Assembly: GCF_001999945.1 (NCBI RefSeq)
Contig: NZ_CP019650.1
Coordinates: forward strand, 2,728,001-2,792,000
Direction: 5' to 3'
Source of the DNA: Microbulbifer agarilyticus
GTDB lineage: Bacteria > Pseudomonadota > Gammaproteobacteria > Pseudomonadales > Cellvibrionaceae
DNA: 64,000 nt
Below the pieces are notes generated by a model, which made no database searches, was not told where the DNA came from, and saw only the letters and a list, made by a program, of their open reading frames with translations. Positions within the stretch are counted from its first letter, which is position 1. Every line of letters begins with the position of its first letter. Below, piece by piece: positions 34,125 to 44,261 of this stretch. Made by a program: the position numbers and the translations under genes.

Positions 34125-35483
34125 TTAGCGGGCCTCCGCAACCTCCACGCTGGGCCCCAGCCAGCGCTGGGTGAGGGTACCCGCGGTCATGGCGCCATTC
34201 ACATTCAACGCGGTGCGCGCCATATCGATCAGCGGCTCGACGGAGATCAATAGTGCGGCAATCTGAACCGGCAGGCCCATGGTCGGCAGTACCACCAGCG
34301 CCGCAAAGGTCGCCCCGCCGCCCACGCCCGCGATACCGAAGGAGCTGATCACAATGACGGCGATCAGCGAGGTGAGCCACACCGGGTCAAACACATTGAT
34401 CCCCATGGGCACCGCCACCATCACCGCCAACATGGCCGGGTAAATACCCGCGCAACCGTTCTGGCCAATGGTGGCACCAAAGGACGCGGAAAAGTTGGCA
34501 ATGGCCGGGGAGTTGCCGAGCTTGTCGATCTGGGTTTCCACATTGAGCGGAATGGTCGCAGCACTGGAGCGGGAGCTGAAGGCAAACACCAGCACCGGCA
34601 GCACGGTGGCGAAATAGTGCAGTGGACTAATGCCGTTGATCATCAGCAAGAGCGCATGCACCACAAACATCAGCGCAATCGCCACAAAGGAAGCAAGCAC
34701 AAAGTTGAACAGGTTAAAGATGTCCGTCCAGCTGGACTTGGCCACCAGCGCTGTCACCAGCGCCATAACGCCGTAGGGGGTAAACGCCATGATCAGGCGC
34801 ACCAGCTTCATGATCCAGGCCTGCGCCACGGTAACAAAACGTTCGATAGCAGCGCCCTGCTCCGGATTCTCCCGGCGCACCGCCAGCGCGGCAAGCCCCA
34901 TCAATACCGCGAAAATCACCACCGCGATCACCGAGGTATCGCGTTGGCCGGCGAGGTCCGCAAAGATATTGCGGGAAATAAACGAGGTAAGGATTTCGGG
35001 AATACTGAGGTCCGTCACGCGCCCCATGCGTTCATTCAGCACATCCACACGCGCGGCTTCTCGGGAGCCTTCTACCAGCCCCTCCGCAGTCAGGCCGAAC
35101 AGGTGCGCGATCACCACACCGATAAACGCGGCAATTGCGGTGGTGCCGAGGAGGACCACCAGCACCGACCCACTGATTTTGCCGAGCGAGGCGGTATTGC
35201 TCACTTTGACCACCGCAGCGAGGATCGAGATCAACACCAGCGGCATCACCAGCAGGTGAAGCAGATTCACGTAGCCATTGCCAATCAGGCCGACCCAGTC
35301 GAGCACCCAGGGTGTGTTAACGCCCCAGCCCTCCGCCAGGTGCATCAGGCCACCCAGCAACACCCCCAACAGCAGCCCGGCAAACACCGCCGGGGCCAGC
35401 GAATTGCGGCTGTGGTGCCAGCGCGCCAGGGGCCAGAGTAAGAACAGGTAGAAGGCCAGCAGTAGAAATGCACTCAATTGCAT
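34125..35483 (-). CDS. Dicarboxylate/cystine symporter family (TcyP-like)
   Basis: 452 residues of the DAACS (glutamate/cystine:cation symporter) family with about eight helices and two re-entrant loops. VLVFAFSSRSSAATIPLNVE is the Ser-rich loop typical of the TcyP/YdjN L-cystine branch; FGATIGQNGCAGIYPAML and NVNGAMTAGTL are the family blocks. It probably imports L-cystine with Na+ or H+. A nested inverted repeat lies in its leader (35540-35608). Confidence 0.85.
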   Translation of the reverse strand: MQLSAFLLLAFYLFLLWPLARWHHSRNSLAPAVFAGLLLGVLLGGLMHLAEGWGVNTPWVLDWVGLIGNGYVNLLHLLVMPLVLISILAAVVKVSNTASLGKISGSVLVVLLGTTAIAAFIGVVIAHLFGLTAEGLVEGSREAARVDVLNERMGRVTDLSIPEILTSFISRNIFADLAGQRDTSVIAVVIFAVLMGLAALAVRRENPEQGAAIERFVTVAQAWIMKLVRLIMAFTPYGVMALVTALVAKSSWTDIFNLFNFVLASFVAIALMFVVHALLLMINGISPLHYFATVLPVLVFAFSSRSSAATIPLNVETQIDKLGNSPAIANFSASFGATIGQNGCAGIYPAMLAVMVAVPMGINVFDPVWLTSLIAVIVISSFGIAGVGGGATFAALVVLPTMGLPVQIAALLISVEPLIDMARTALNVNGAMTAGTLTQRWLGPSVEVAEAR

Positions 35484-35539
35484 TTATTTTGAGTCCCAGA
35501 TTGCGAATTTAAGGAAAATAGTTTGCGCGCATCCTAACA

Positions 35540-35608
35540 GCCGGCGCGTATGTCCCTTAAAGACGCTTTGGTTATACGGGTAGAAGCAAGCGTCTGACAC
35601 GCGCCGGC
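35540..35608. repeat. Nested inverted repeat in cystine-transporter leader
   Basis: Outer arms GCCGGCGCGT (35540-35549) and ACGCGCCGGC (35599-35608) are perfect over 10 bp. Inner arms AGACGCTT (35561-35568) and AAGCGTCT (35588-35595) are perfect over 8 bp. It sits between the TlpA stop and the transporter start, so it could be a terminator, attenuator or leader RNA. No T-run follows. Confidence 0.65.
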
Positions 35609-35632
35609 CTATGCTCGCGCCCTGCTCCGCCC

Positions 35633-36130
35633 TTACTCTGATAGGTAGGGCTGGATAGCTTCCATTAGGGATTCTGCGGTTTGCGGGCCGATTAACGTCC
35701 GCTGCCACTGGCCGTGACGATCGATAATAAAGGTGGAAGGCAGCACCTGTGGCACCGCCTGACCCCAGCGGCCTTCCGGGGCATCCGCCAATAGCGGGAA
35801 AGCGATACCGAATTTGTCCGCTTGCCGCTGTATTTCTTCTTTTGGCGGCTGATCAAAATTTATCCCGAGCACCAGCACCTGGTCTTGGTGCTCGCCGTAG
35901 AAGGTGTTTAGTTCAGGTATCTCTTCGCGACAGGGCGCACACCACTCCGCCCAGTAGTTCACCAGCAGGACTTTTCCCGAGGTATCCAGCGGTTTGCCGT
36001 GTAAATCGGCTAAGCCACCGGAGCCCGCACCACACCCTGTGGCCAGTGCGAGCACTGCGATAAGCAGGAAAAGAGCGCGGAACCGCTCAAGACTTGGCTG
36101 TTTTACTCGACGACTTGCCGCTGCGCGCAT
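35633..36130 (-). CDS. TlpA/ResA-like thiol:disulfide lipoprotein
   Basis: 165 residues. Signal sequence ALFLLIAVLALATGCGAG ends in a lipobox (LATGC), so it is a lipoprotein. Thioredoxin fold with active site NYWAEWCAPCREEIPEL (CAPC) and the cis-Pro region VLPSTFIIDRHG. It reduces or isomerises thiols in the periplasm, as TlpA/ResA do. I choose ATG 36130 with GGGAG eight bases upstream; GTG 36139 is possible. It overlaps the end of the BrkB gene by 44 bases. The neighbour cystine symporter suggests a shared sulfur/redox theme. Confidence 0.88.
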   Translation of the reverse strand: MRAAASRRVKQPSLERFRALFLLIAVLALATGCGAGSGGLADLHGKPLDTSGKVLLVNYWAEWCAPCREEIPELNTFYGEHQDQVLVLGINFDQPPKEEIQRQADKFGIAFPLLADAPEGRWGQAVPQVLPSTFIIDRHGQWQRTLIGPQTAESLMEAIQPYLSE

Positions 36131-37445
36131 TGCGGCCACTCCCTTTACTGACCGATTTATTATCTGGGACCTCTTCCCCGGCTACGACGGCAGGGGTCAA
36201 ACTGGTATCCACGCTCTTTTCCACAACCTCTTGCGACATCGACTCGCGAAATAGGTCGCCGAGGCTCCTGGAAAGGTGCTCGCGGGAAAAGTCTCTCGCC
36301 TCACGGAAGCGCGCTTCCACCTCGCGGTACCAGGGGCGTACTTCCAACTCGCGGTGGCCGCTCTCTGGCACCGGTGCCGGGTGCAGCCAATCCAGCATTT
36401 GCTGCAGGGTCACGGAATCCAGGTCGCGCACCAATACGAACTCATTGCGATCGGTTTGTCCGATCACCTGGTTGTCCTGCAGTACCTCGCGAATGCGCCG
36501 CCACTGGGCCGGGCGAATACCCGCGCGTGAAATATCCTGCTCGCGGATGGTCTGTCCCTGTTGATAGTTACAGAAGAACTTCCACAAAATAGACAGGGTT
36601 GCCACCAAGTCGGAGTAATTTCGCCCCTGAGCCGCCGCGTGGTAGGCGGATAGTGTGCGTACCAGCACACATCCTGCCAGTACGATCATCCACATCAGAT
36701 AGATCCACAACAGGAACAGCGGTACGAAGGCAAAGGCACCGTAAATCGCCTGAACAGAACTGCGCGCGACGATGGCACCAAACAGATACTTGGCCAGCTC
36801 AAACGCAAAAGCAGTGAGCACACCACCGACAAGGCCATGACGCAGCGGCACGCGGCAATTAGGCACCGCTACAAACAGCAGGGTGAAGGCGATAGCGGTA
36901 AACACCCAGGGCAGCACCCGCAGGACTACCGGCAATACGCCGAGGCTGTCGTTGTGCGCGAGCACTTTCTGCGAGAACAAATAGGTGGTGGCGGCCATGC
37001 CGGCACCGAGCAAGATCGGCCCGAGGCTCAGAATTGCCCAGTAGAGTAAAAAGCTGGAAACGCCGCGGCGGCCCTTGGGAATATCCCAGATCGCATTAAA
37101 TGTGGTCTCGATGTTTTTCAGCAAAAAACCCGCGGTCAGCAACAGAATGCCAATACCGACACCGGTAAGGCGCTGAGCCTGAGTGGAAAAACTATCGATG
37201 TACTCCTGCACTTCGCGCCCACTTTCCGGCACAAAATGAGAAAAGATCTGATGCTGGATTTTGCTTTCCAGACCCGCAAAGTCTGGAAACAGTGACAGCA
37301 TGGCATAACTCACGGTCACCAGGGGAACGATCGCGAACAGCGTCATATAAGTGAGTGCTGCGGCATTCTGCCGGCAGTTCTTTTCATTGAACACGGTCCA
37401 CAAAGAGGTAAAAAAGCGACGCCAGCGGTGCACCATTTCAGTCAT
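36087..37445 (-). CDS. YihY/BrkB-family inner membrane protein
   Basis: 452 residues from MTEMVHRWRRFF. Six membrane helices with the family blocks NEKNCRQNAAALTYMTLFAIVPLV, FAFVPLFLLWIYLMWMIVLAG and LFGAIVARSSVQAIYG (formerly RNase BN). A C-terminal cytoplasmic extension contains a winged-helix-like part (RPAQWRRIREVLQDNQVIG) and a Ser/Lys-rich tail. Role unknown; possibly transport or envelope. The frame is open to 37598, but GAGAAG before ATG 37445 and family alignment favour the shorter product. Confidence 0.87.
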   Translation of the reverse strand: MTEMVHRWRRFFTSLWTVFNEKNCRQNAAALTYMTLFAIVPLVTVSYAMLSLFPDFAGLESKIQHQIFSHFVPESGREVQEYIDSFSTQAQRLTGVGIGILLLTAGFLLKNIETTFNAIWDIPKGRRGVSSFLLYWAILSLGPILLGAGMAATTYLFSQKVLAHNDSLGVLPVVLRVLPWVFTAIAFTLLFVAVPNCRVPLRHGLVGGVLTAFAFELAKYLFGAIVARSSVQAIYGAFAFVPLFLLWIYLMWMIVLAGCVLVRTLSAYHAAAQGRNYSDLVATLSILWKFFCNYQQGQTIREQDISRAGIRPAQWRRIREVLQDNQVIGQTDRNEFVLVRDLDSVTLQQMLDWLHPAPVPESGHRELEVRPWYREVEARFREARDFSREHLSRSLGDLFRESMSQEVVEKSVDTSLTPAVVAGEEVPDNKSVSKGSGRNARSGKSSSKTAKS

Positions 37446-37664
37446 GGGTCTTCTCAATTTGTTATAGCTCTTGTCATACGACTCCCCACACCACTTGCCA
37501 AATCCGCTCTCGCTTACCTTGTGATACAAGTGGCTTCGCGCCATTTTCTCGTGAATGGAGCGTATAAATCTGTGCAATTTGTCTAAAAAGTACGCCATAC
37601 CTCAGCGTAGACGACCAACTGCAGGCTGTTAGAATACGCCAAACCTTAACAGGATACGCTTTCA

Positions 37665-39020
<1,356 letters not shown>

Positions 39021-39065
39021 TCCAAAGAAGAAACACAACAGACCGTTCAACAAGGAGTTTCAGGT

Positions 39066-40934
39066 TTGACCGACTCAACACGCAGCCGCGGGTTTATCCG
39101 CCGCTTCTTTGGCGCCATTGGCGGAGCCATCACCTGGCTGCGCCGGGTGGTTACCAACCTAATCTTCCTGCTGCTACTTCTGTTTATCGGCGCCGCCATC
39201 TTTGGTGGTGAAGAGCGCATTACCGTGCCTCAGGGTGGCGCGTTAAAAGTGGCACCCAGTGGTTTTCTGGTAGATGAACTCAGCCAGCCAGGCGGCCTGC
39301 CGGGCTTTTTTGGCGGCCCCTCCGCGCCGCAAGAGACACGGGTAAAAGACCTGGTCGATGCCATAGATCACGCGGCCGGCGACAGCCGGATTTCTGCTTT
39401 GGTACTGGAACTCGACAGCCTCGCCGGCGCCAGCTTGAGCAAGCTCGAAGAAGTGGGCGAAGCGGTACAGCGCTTCAAGGCGAGCGACAAGCCGGTTTAT
39501 GCCATCGGTGACAACTTCACCCAGGGCCAGTACTTCCTCGCCAGCCATGCGGACAAGGTGTACATGAACCCGATGGGCTCGCTACTCATTACTGGTTTCG
39601 GCAGCTACCGCAGCTACGTAAAGAGCGCGCTCGACAAGCTAAAGATCAACTTCCACGTATTCCGCGTGGGCGATTACAAAGACGCTATCGAGCCCTATAT
39701 CCGCGATGATATGTCGCCCGCCTCGCGCGAGAACAAGGCGCGCTGGCTCAACCGCTTGTGGAACGAATACACCGAACAGGTTACCGGCCTGCGCAATTTG
39801 CCGCCCAGCGCCGTCGATAACTATATTGCCGATTTGCCGGAAAACCTGCGCGCCGAAGGCGGTAGCTGGGCCAAGGCTGCATTGGCAAATCAATTCGTCG
39901 ACAAGCTCCTCACCCGCCGCGCGGCCGTCGCCGAGTTGCAGGAAGTGGTTGGGGAAGCCAAGGAAGATACATCCCAATACCGCGGTATTCATGCGCAGGA
40001 TTACCTGCGCCACATGAAGATGACCAACCTGCCGGACCCGCGCCAACCGAAAGATAAAATCGCCCTGATCAGTGCCGCCGGCGCTATCGTCGATGGCGAT
40101 GCACCGGCCGGACAGATCGGCAGTGCCAGCCTCGGCAAGCTGATTGCCAAGGCCCGCGACAAGAACGTCAAAGCGCTGGTTCTGCGTATCGACAGCCCTG
40201 GCGGATCGGCATTCGCATCGGAAGCGATTCGCCAGGAACTGCTCGCCACCCGCGAAGCGGGAATCCCGGTAGTGATTTCCATGGGCAGTGTTGCGGCCTC
40301 CGGCGGTTACTGGATCGCGGCCGGCGGGGATCGTATCTGGGCATCGCCTTCAACGATCACCGGTTCCATTGGTGTGTTTGGGGCCTTCCCCACCTTCGAA
40401 GATTCACTGGAACACCTCGGCATCTACAACGACGGTGTTGGCACGACCGCACTGGCAGGCACCATGCGCCTCGACCGGCCGCTGCCTGAGGCCGCCGCCG
40501 ATATCCTGCAGCAGGGCGTCAACCATACCTACGCGCAGTTCCTACAGCTGGTTGCCGAGGCCCGCAACAGCACCCCCGAGGAAATTCACAAGATCGCCCA
40601 GGGACAAGTGTGGACAGGCCGTGCGGCTCTGGAACTTGGACTGGTGGATGACCTCGGCAACCTCAAGGATGCCATTGCCGACGCAGCACAACTGGCCGAG
40701 ATCGATAAGTACGATGTGATGGAGATCCAGCGCGAGTTGAGCCCCAGCGAAAAGCTGATGCGTGCGCTGGCAGAAAATGTCGATGCCCAGGTGTCTGCGA
40801 GTATCGAGCGTAACCTGCCGCTGGGTGCCTGGTTCAGTAGCCTGCAACCGGCATTGCAGCCGTTCACTGAACTGAAGTCATTCAAGGATCCGCGTGCGCT
40901 GTACCTACGCTGTATGGGCTGCGTTGCGCCTTAA
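39066..40934 (+). CDS. sppA: Signal peptide peptidase SppA, 67K type
   Basis: 622 residues, TTG start with AAGGAG upstream. One N-terminal membrane helix (LIFLLLLLFIGAAIFGG) anchors two tandem serine-protease (ClpP-fold) domains facing the periplasm. The nucleophile Ser is in VISMGSVAASGGYWIAAGG; LRIDSPGGSAFASEAIR precedes it, and the N-terminal half supplies the general-base Lys in this family. It degrades leftover signal peptides in the inner membrane. It follows DUF2069 by 45 bases. Confidence 0.92.
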   Translation: MTDSTRSRGFIRRFFGAIGGAITWLRRVVTNLIFLLLLLFIGAAIFGGEERITVPQGGALKVAPSGFLVDELSQPGGLPGFFGGPSAPQETRVKDLVDAIDHAAGDSRISALVLELDSLAGASLSKLEEVGEAVQRFKASDKPVYAIGDNFTQGQYFLASHADKVYMNPMGSLLITGFGSYRSYVKSALDKLKINFHVFRVGDYKDAIEPYIRDDMSPASRENKARWLNRLWNEYTEQVTGLRNLPPSAVDNYIADLPENLRAEGGSWAKAALANQFVDKLLTRRAAVAELQEVVGEAKEDTSQYRGIHAQDYLRHMKMTNLPDPRQPKDKIALISAAGAIVDGDAPAGQIGSASLGKLIAKARDKNVKALVLRIDSPGGSAFASEAIRQELLATREAGIPVVISMGSVAASGGYWIAAGGDRIWASPSTITGSIGVFGAFPTFEDSLEHLGIYNDGVGTTALAGTMRLDRPLPEAAADILQQGVNHTYAQFLQLVAEARNSTPEEIHKIAQGQVWTGRAALELGLVDDLGNLKDAIADAAQLAEIDKYDVMEIQRELSPSEKLMRALAENVDAQVSASIERNLPLGAWFSSLQPALQPFTELKSFKDPRALYLRCMGCVAP

Positions 40935-40957
40935 AAGGGTTCTAACACATCCTGAAC

Positions 40958-40991
40958 AAAACCGTGGTGGTGTTTATCGCCACCATGGTTT
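40958..40991 (+). terminator. Probable terminator of sppA
   Basis: AAACCGTGGTGG and CCACCATGGTTT form a 12-bp stem with one mismatched pair around a 10-base loop, 24 bases after the sppA stop. The following sequence is CCTCTCCC, so the T-run is within the stem only. Confidence 0.5.
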
Positions 40992-41149
40992 CCTCTCCCG
41001 CCCCCACTCCCCGCCCCTCTAACGAAGCCACGAGCGTTAAAGCTCTCAAGGCAATTTTCCAGAACGTCGGCCATGTCACTTCCTGCCGACCTGCTGATTG
41101 ATAGTATTCGCGCCATATTTGGCAAATTTCGAAATGCGGATACTAGGTC

Positions 41150-41887
41150 ATGAAACTACTCTCCTCCGTTCTCGTCGCACTGCTCTGCGGCAGCCTGCCG
41201 GTGGCACTGCACGCCGAGCCACCGGAAGGCAAAGGCTGGAAGAAGCATCACAAGCACAAAAAGCACAGCTACAAGGAAGAGTACTGGGAAGGAAACTGCA
41301 AGATTGAGCGCAAGTGGAAGCGTAACGGCGATTACAAGGAAGAGCGTACCTGTAAAAACCCTGATCGCTATGCCCACCACCACGGTCATCGCGATGCTGC
41401 ACGTGTGATCATTCTGCCCCCATGGTTCGACCAGCGCGCTCCTGAGCCCGAATACCGTCCGGAATGGCGCCCAACCACCCACACCTCCGTGTCGCGCTGT
41501 AACAGCGATCAAGTGGGCAGCGTACTGGGTGGACTGATCGGCGGCGTTATTGGTCACCAGATCGGCGATGGCCGCGGCAACACGGCAGCCACCATTGGCG
41601 GTGCCATTGCCGGGGTATTGATCGGTGGCGAAGTGGGCCGGCGGATGGACCAGCGCAACCAGGCGTGTGTGGCGCAAGCGCTGGAATTTGCCCCTGAAGG
41701 CGAGCGAATCACCTGGCAAAACACCCAGGGCAATGAGAACTACGCAGTAATCCCCGGTAGCGTCGAAATGCGTGGCGATCAGTACTGCCGTTCCTACACC
41801 GCCGAGTTCTTTTCGAACGACGCATCCGACAGCACTCGCGGCACCGCCTGCCGTCAGGCGGACGGTACCTGGGTCCGCTCTATTTGA
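41150..41887 (+). CDS. Glycine-zipper 2TM envelope protein
   Basis: 245 residues. Signal peptide (SVLVALLCGSLPVALHAEPP), then a Lys/His-rich part (KKHHKHKKHSYKEEYWEGNCK), a glycine-zipper segment (GSVLGGLIGGVIGHQIGDG ... IGGAIAGVLIGGEVGRRMDQ) and a C-terminal domain with NQACVAQALEFAPEGERITW and YCRSYTAEFF. This layout is common in outer-membrane or periplasmic surface-antigen-like proteins of gammaproteobacteria. Stand-alone gene between two terminators. Confidence 0.83.
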   Translation: MKLLSSVLVALLCGSLPVALHAEPPEGKGWKKHHKHKKHSYKEEYWEGNCKIERKWKRNGDYKEERTCKNPDRYAHHHGHRDAARVIILPPWFDQRAPEPEYRPEWRPTTHTSVSRCNSDQVGSVLGGLIGGVIGHQIGDGRGNTAATIGGAIAGVLIGGEVGRRMDQRNQACVAQALEFAPEGERITWQNTQGNENYAVIPGSVEMRGDQYCRSYTAEFFSNDASDSTRGTACRQADGTWVRSI

Positions 41888-41920
41888 TTCCCACAGCGGC
41901 CCGCTAATATCGGAAATACA

Positions 41921-41957
41921 AAATGGGTACCCCATCTAAGTGGGGCACCCATTTTTT
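41921..41957 (+). terminator. Rho-independent terminator of glycine-zipper gene
   Basis: AAATGGGTACCCCA pairs with TGGGGCACCCATTT (one mismatch) around a 6-base loop, and the stem runs into TTTTTTT. 34 bases after the stop codon. Confidence 0.88.
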
Positions 41958-42178
41958 TCGTCTTCACGAGGGCTAGTAGCTCGCCTCCCAATTCTCTTTT
42001 TTGGCGCCAGTTTATCCCTTGTTTATGCAGGGTTCACACTAGTCAGCGCGCGATTCCTCTACGCCCCTACAAGCCTCCCTACTCCCCTCCGCGGAGGGAT
42101 TACCCGCAGCATGACACCTGTGTAGCTTGAGCACGCTCACACCAAAATGGTGCAGCAGAGAAGTATGCAGTTCAGGCC

Positions 42179-42213
42179 TCGGCCCGAAAACCTACGCATA
42201 ACAATCGGGCCGA
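42179..42213. promoter_or_regulatory. Inverted repeat upstream of amylase
   Basis: TCGGCCCGA and TCGGGCCGA form a perfect 9-bp inverted repeat separated by 17 bases, ending 33 bp before the amylase ATG. It may be an operator or a leader hairpin; the binding protein is unknown. Confidence 0.35.
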
Positions 42214-42246
42214 TCACTCGATAATCAAAATAAACTGGTGATCAGC

Positions 42247-43995
42247 ATGAAAACCATAAAAGCGATGATGGGATCACTGATGCTTGCGGCTTTTTGCAGC
42301 GCAGTCAGTGCCAATACTCCGAGGACGGCCTTCGTCCACCTGTTCGAATGGCAATGGGATGACATTGCCGCAGAGTGCGAGAATGTACTTGGCCCTAAGG
42401 GGTTTTCTGCGGTGCAGGTATCCCCCCCACAAAAATCCATTGGCGGCAGCCAGTGGTGGACCCGTTACCAGCCGGTGAGTTACCAGATTGAGGGTCGCTC
42501 CGGCAGCCGTGCGCAATTTCAAAATATGGTTAACCGCTGCAAGGCGGTTGGTGTGGATATTTATGTAGACGCAGTAATAAACCATATGGCGGCCTGGGAT
42601 AGATACTTTCCGGAAGTACCCTACGGCCCCAACGACTTCCACAACTGTACGTCCGACATAAACTATGGAGACGCCTGGTCGATTCAGAATTGCGACCTTG
42701 TTGGCCTGAATGACCTGAAAACCGGATCGAACTATGTGCAGCAGAAAATTGCCGACTACCTGAATGACCTGACCAACCTCGGCGTGGCCGGTTTCCGTAT
42801 TGATGCCGCCAAGCATATGCCGGCATCGGATATTAACGGGATCAAAAACCGTTTGACCGGTAACCCATATATTTTCCAAGAAGTGATCGGTGCCGGTGGA
42901 GAACCTGTGCAACCGTCCCATTACAACTGGATCGGAGATGTAACGGAATTCAACTTCACCAATACAATGGGGCACTACTTCAAGCTGCGAGCGCCGCTGA
43001 AAGAGATCAGCAATATCGGCAACTGGCAAGGCTGGCTCCCGAGTTCCGATGCGGTCGTGTTTGTTGCCAACCACGATAACCAGCGCCAGAACACTGAAAA
43101 CACCATTACCCATAAAGACGGAAACAACGCCAACAAAATGGCTCATGTCTTTATGCTGGGCTGGCCGTATGGTTACCCGAAGGTAATGTCGAGCTATGAC
43201 TGGCACCACCATGACCAGGGCCCGCCATCACATGGCGCAAGCAGTTGTAGCAACGGCTGGTTATGTGAACACCGCGACCGCGAGATCGCCAACATGGTGG
43301 GCTTTCGGAACCATACCGTTGCGCACTGGGGTATCACCAATTACTGGGACAATGGCAATCACCAACTCGCATGGGGCCGTGGCGGACTCGGCTTCGTAGT
43401 CGTGAACATGGAGGGGAGTGACCTCAACCGCAGTTTCCAGACGGGCATGCCGGCAGGAGAGTACTGCGACATCATTCATGGGGACTTTGATGCGGCCAAT
43501 GGATCCTGCAGCGGCCCTACCATCACCGTGGACACCAGTGGTAACGCCAACTTTAGCGTTTACTATCGCAACGCGTCTGCAATTCATGTGGGGGCGCGCG
43601 TGGGCGATGTATGCACCGATTGCACTGGTTCAAGTGGAGGGTCTTCCTCTGGAAGTGGTTCTGGAAGTGGCTCGAGCGGTGGCAGCAGTTCAGGTGGCAG
43701 CCCTGTTGAGACTGCGTTCACCTGCCATAACGGCTACACATACTGGGGGCAAAGTGTGTATGTGGTTGGGAATCTCGATGAGCTTGGCAACTGGGATCCC
43801 GCCAATGCGCAAAAACTTGACCCCAACAGCTACCCGACCTGGAACGGTTCAATCAATTTGCCCACTAACCAGTCAGTGGAGTGGAAATGCCTGAAGCGTG
43901 AGGAACAGAACCCCAACGCCGGTATCGAGTGGCAAAGTGGTTCCAACAACACCTTTACCTCGGGGCAAAACTCGACTCCCTCTGCGAGCTTTTAG
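42247..43995 (+). CDS. Secreted alpha-amylase (GH13) with C-terminal CBM20
   Basis: 582 residues from ATG 42247. Signal peptide to about residue 22 (SLMLAAFCSAVSA). The catalytic barrel has all four GH13 regions: DAVINH at 108-113, GFRIDAAKH with nucleophile Asp186, acid/base Glu212 in FQEVI, and FVANHDNQ with Asp277. A Ser/Gly linker (about 461-486) leads to a starch-binding CBM20-like domain with YVVGNLDELGNWDP and YPTWNGSINLP. It is close to marine (Pseudoalteromonas-type) amylases. It hydrolyses starch or glycogen outside the cell. In-frame GTG at 42238 is less likely. Confidence 0.93.
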   Translation: MKTIKAMMGSLMLAAFCSAVSANTPRTAFVHLFEWQWDDIAAECENVLGPKGFSAVQVSPPQKSIGGSQWWTRYQPVSYQIEGRSGSRAQFQNMVNRCKAVGVDIYVDAVINHMAAWDRYFPEVPYGPNDFHNCTSDINYGDAWSIQNCDLVGLNDLKTGSNYVQQKIADYLNDLTNLGVAGFRIDAAKHMPASDINGIKNRLTGNPYIFQEVIGAGGEPVQPSHYNWIGDVTEFNFTNTMGHYFKLRAPLKEISNIGNWQGWLPSSDAVVFVANHDNQRQNTENTITHKDGNNANKMAHVFMLGWPYGYPKVMSSYDWHHHDQGPPSHGASSCSNGWLCEHRDREIANMVGFRNHTVAHWGITNYWDNGNHQLAWGRGGLGFVVVNMEGSDLNRSFQTGMPAGEYCDIIHGDFDAANGSCSGPTITVDTSGNANFSVYYRNASAIHVGARVGDVCTDCTGSSGGSSSGSGSGSGSSGGSSSGGSPVETAFTCHNGYTYWGQSVYVVGNLDELGNWDPANAQKLDPNSYPTWNGSINLPTNQSVEWKCLKREEQNPNAGIEWQSGSNNTFTSGQNSTPSASF

Positions 43996-44020
43996 TAGGG
44001 GATAGCGTGTAGCTTTCGAC

Positions 44021-44075
44021 AGGCGCAACCTTGAGCACCTCCCCCAACGGGACAGTGCCAAGGTTGCGCCTCTTT
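44021..44075 (+). terminator. Rho-independent terminator of amylase
   Basis: Perfect 13-bp stem AGGCGCAACCTTG/CAAGGTTGCGCCT closing a 25-base loop, followed by CTTTTATC. 25 bases after the amylase stop. Confidence 0.85.
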
Positions 44076-44132
44076 TATCAACATCTACTCATGCCCCCTT
44101 CTGGTGCCAAACGAATTTCCTCCCTATTCCAC

Positions 44133-44149
44133 CCCACCAACTTGGTGCA
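44133..44149. promoter_or_regulatory. NtrC-like binding site
   Basis: CCCACCAACTTGGTGCA matches the NtrC consensus TGCACCA-N3-TGGTGCA at 12 of 14 fixed positions. A weaker copy, TGCTCTGAAGCGGTGCA, lies at 44208-44224, and the half-site TGGTGCC at 44102. The best site is about 110 bp upstream of the sigma-54-like promoter, a usual enhancer distance. Confidence 0.5.
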
Positions 44150-44245
44150 AAGATCCTTATACACCGGGCAGTTTTCTAACAACTAAGAAAAATACGCGCC
44201 AATCACCTGCTCTGAAGCGGTGCAATCCCTCATTTTTCAGGTGGC

Positions 44246-44261
44246 TGGCACTATTTTTGGA
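44246..44261 (+). promoter_or_regulatory. Sigma-54-like promoter of glucosylglycerate operon
   Basis: TGGCACTATTTTTGGA compared with the consensus TGGCAC-N5-TTGCA: the -24 element is exact and the spacing correct; the -12 element reads TTGGA with G in place of the conserved C. It lies 60 bp before the first start codon. Confidence 0.45.

Larger units (their letters stand above)
41888..42246. other. Gap between glycine-zipper gene and amylase
   Basis: 359 bp. It holds a strong terminator (41921-41957), a small inverted repeat CACCA-AAA-TGGTG (around 42140-42153) and a 9-bp inverted repeat TCGGCCCGA/TCGGGCCGA (42179-42187 and 42205-42213) about 35 bp before the amylase start. I see no gene in it. 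Confidence 0.6.

Noticed and set aside
34617..35441. 274-codon plus-strand open frame over the cystine-type symporter
   Set aside because: Product is His/Gln/Arg-rich without domains, typical antisense of membrane-protein codons.
37446..37598. N-terminal extension of BrkB by 51 residues
   Set aside because: Family members begin near MTEMVHRW, and a Shine-Dalgarno-like GAGAAG precedes that ATG; the extension is Lys/His-rich and not conserved.
42274..43212. 312-codon minus-strand open frame inside the amylase gene
   Set aside because: The amylase frame contains all four GH13 catalytic regions; the antisense product matches nothing.
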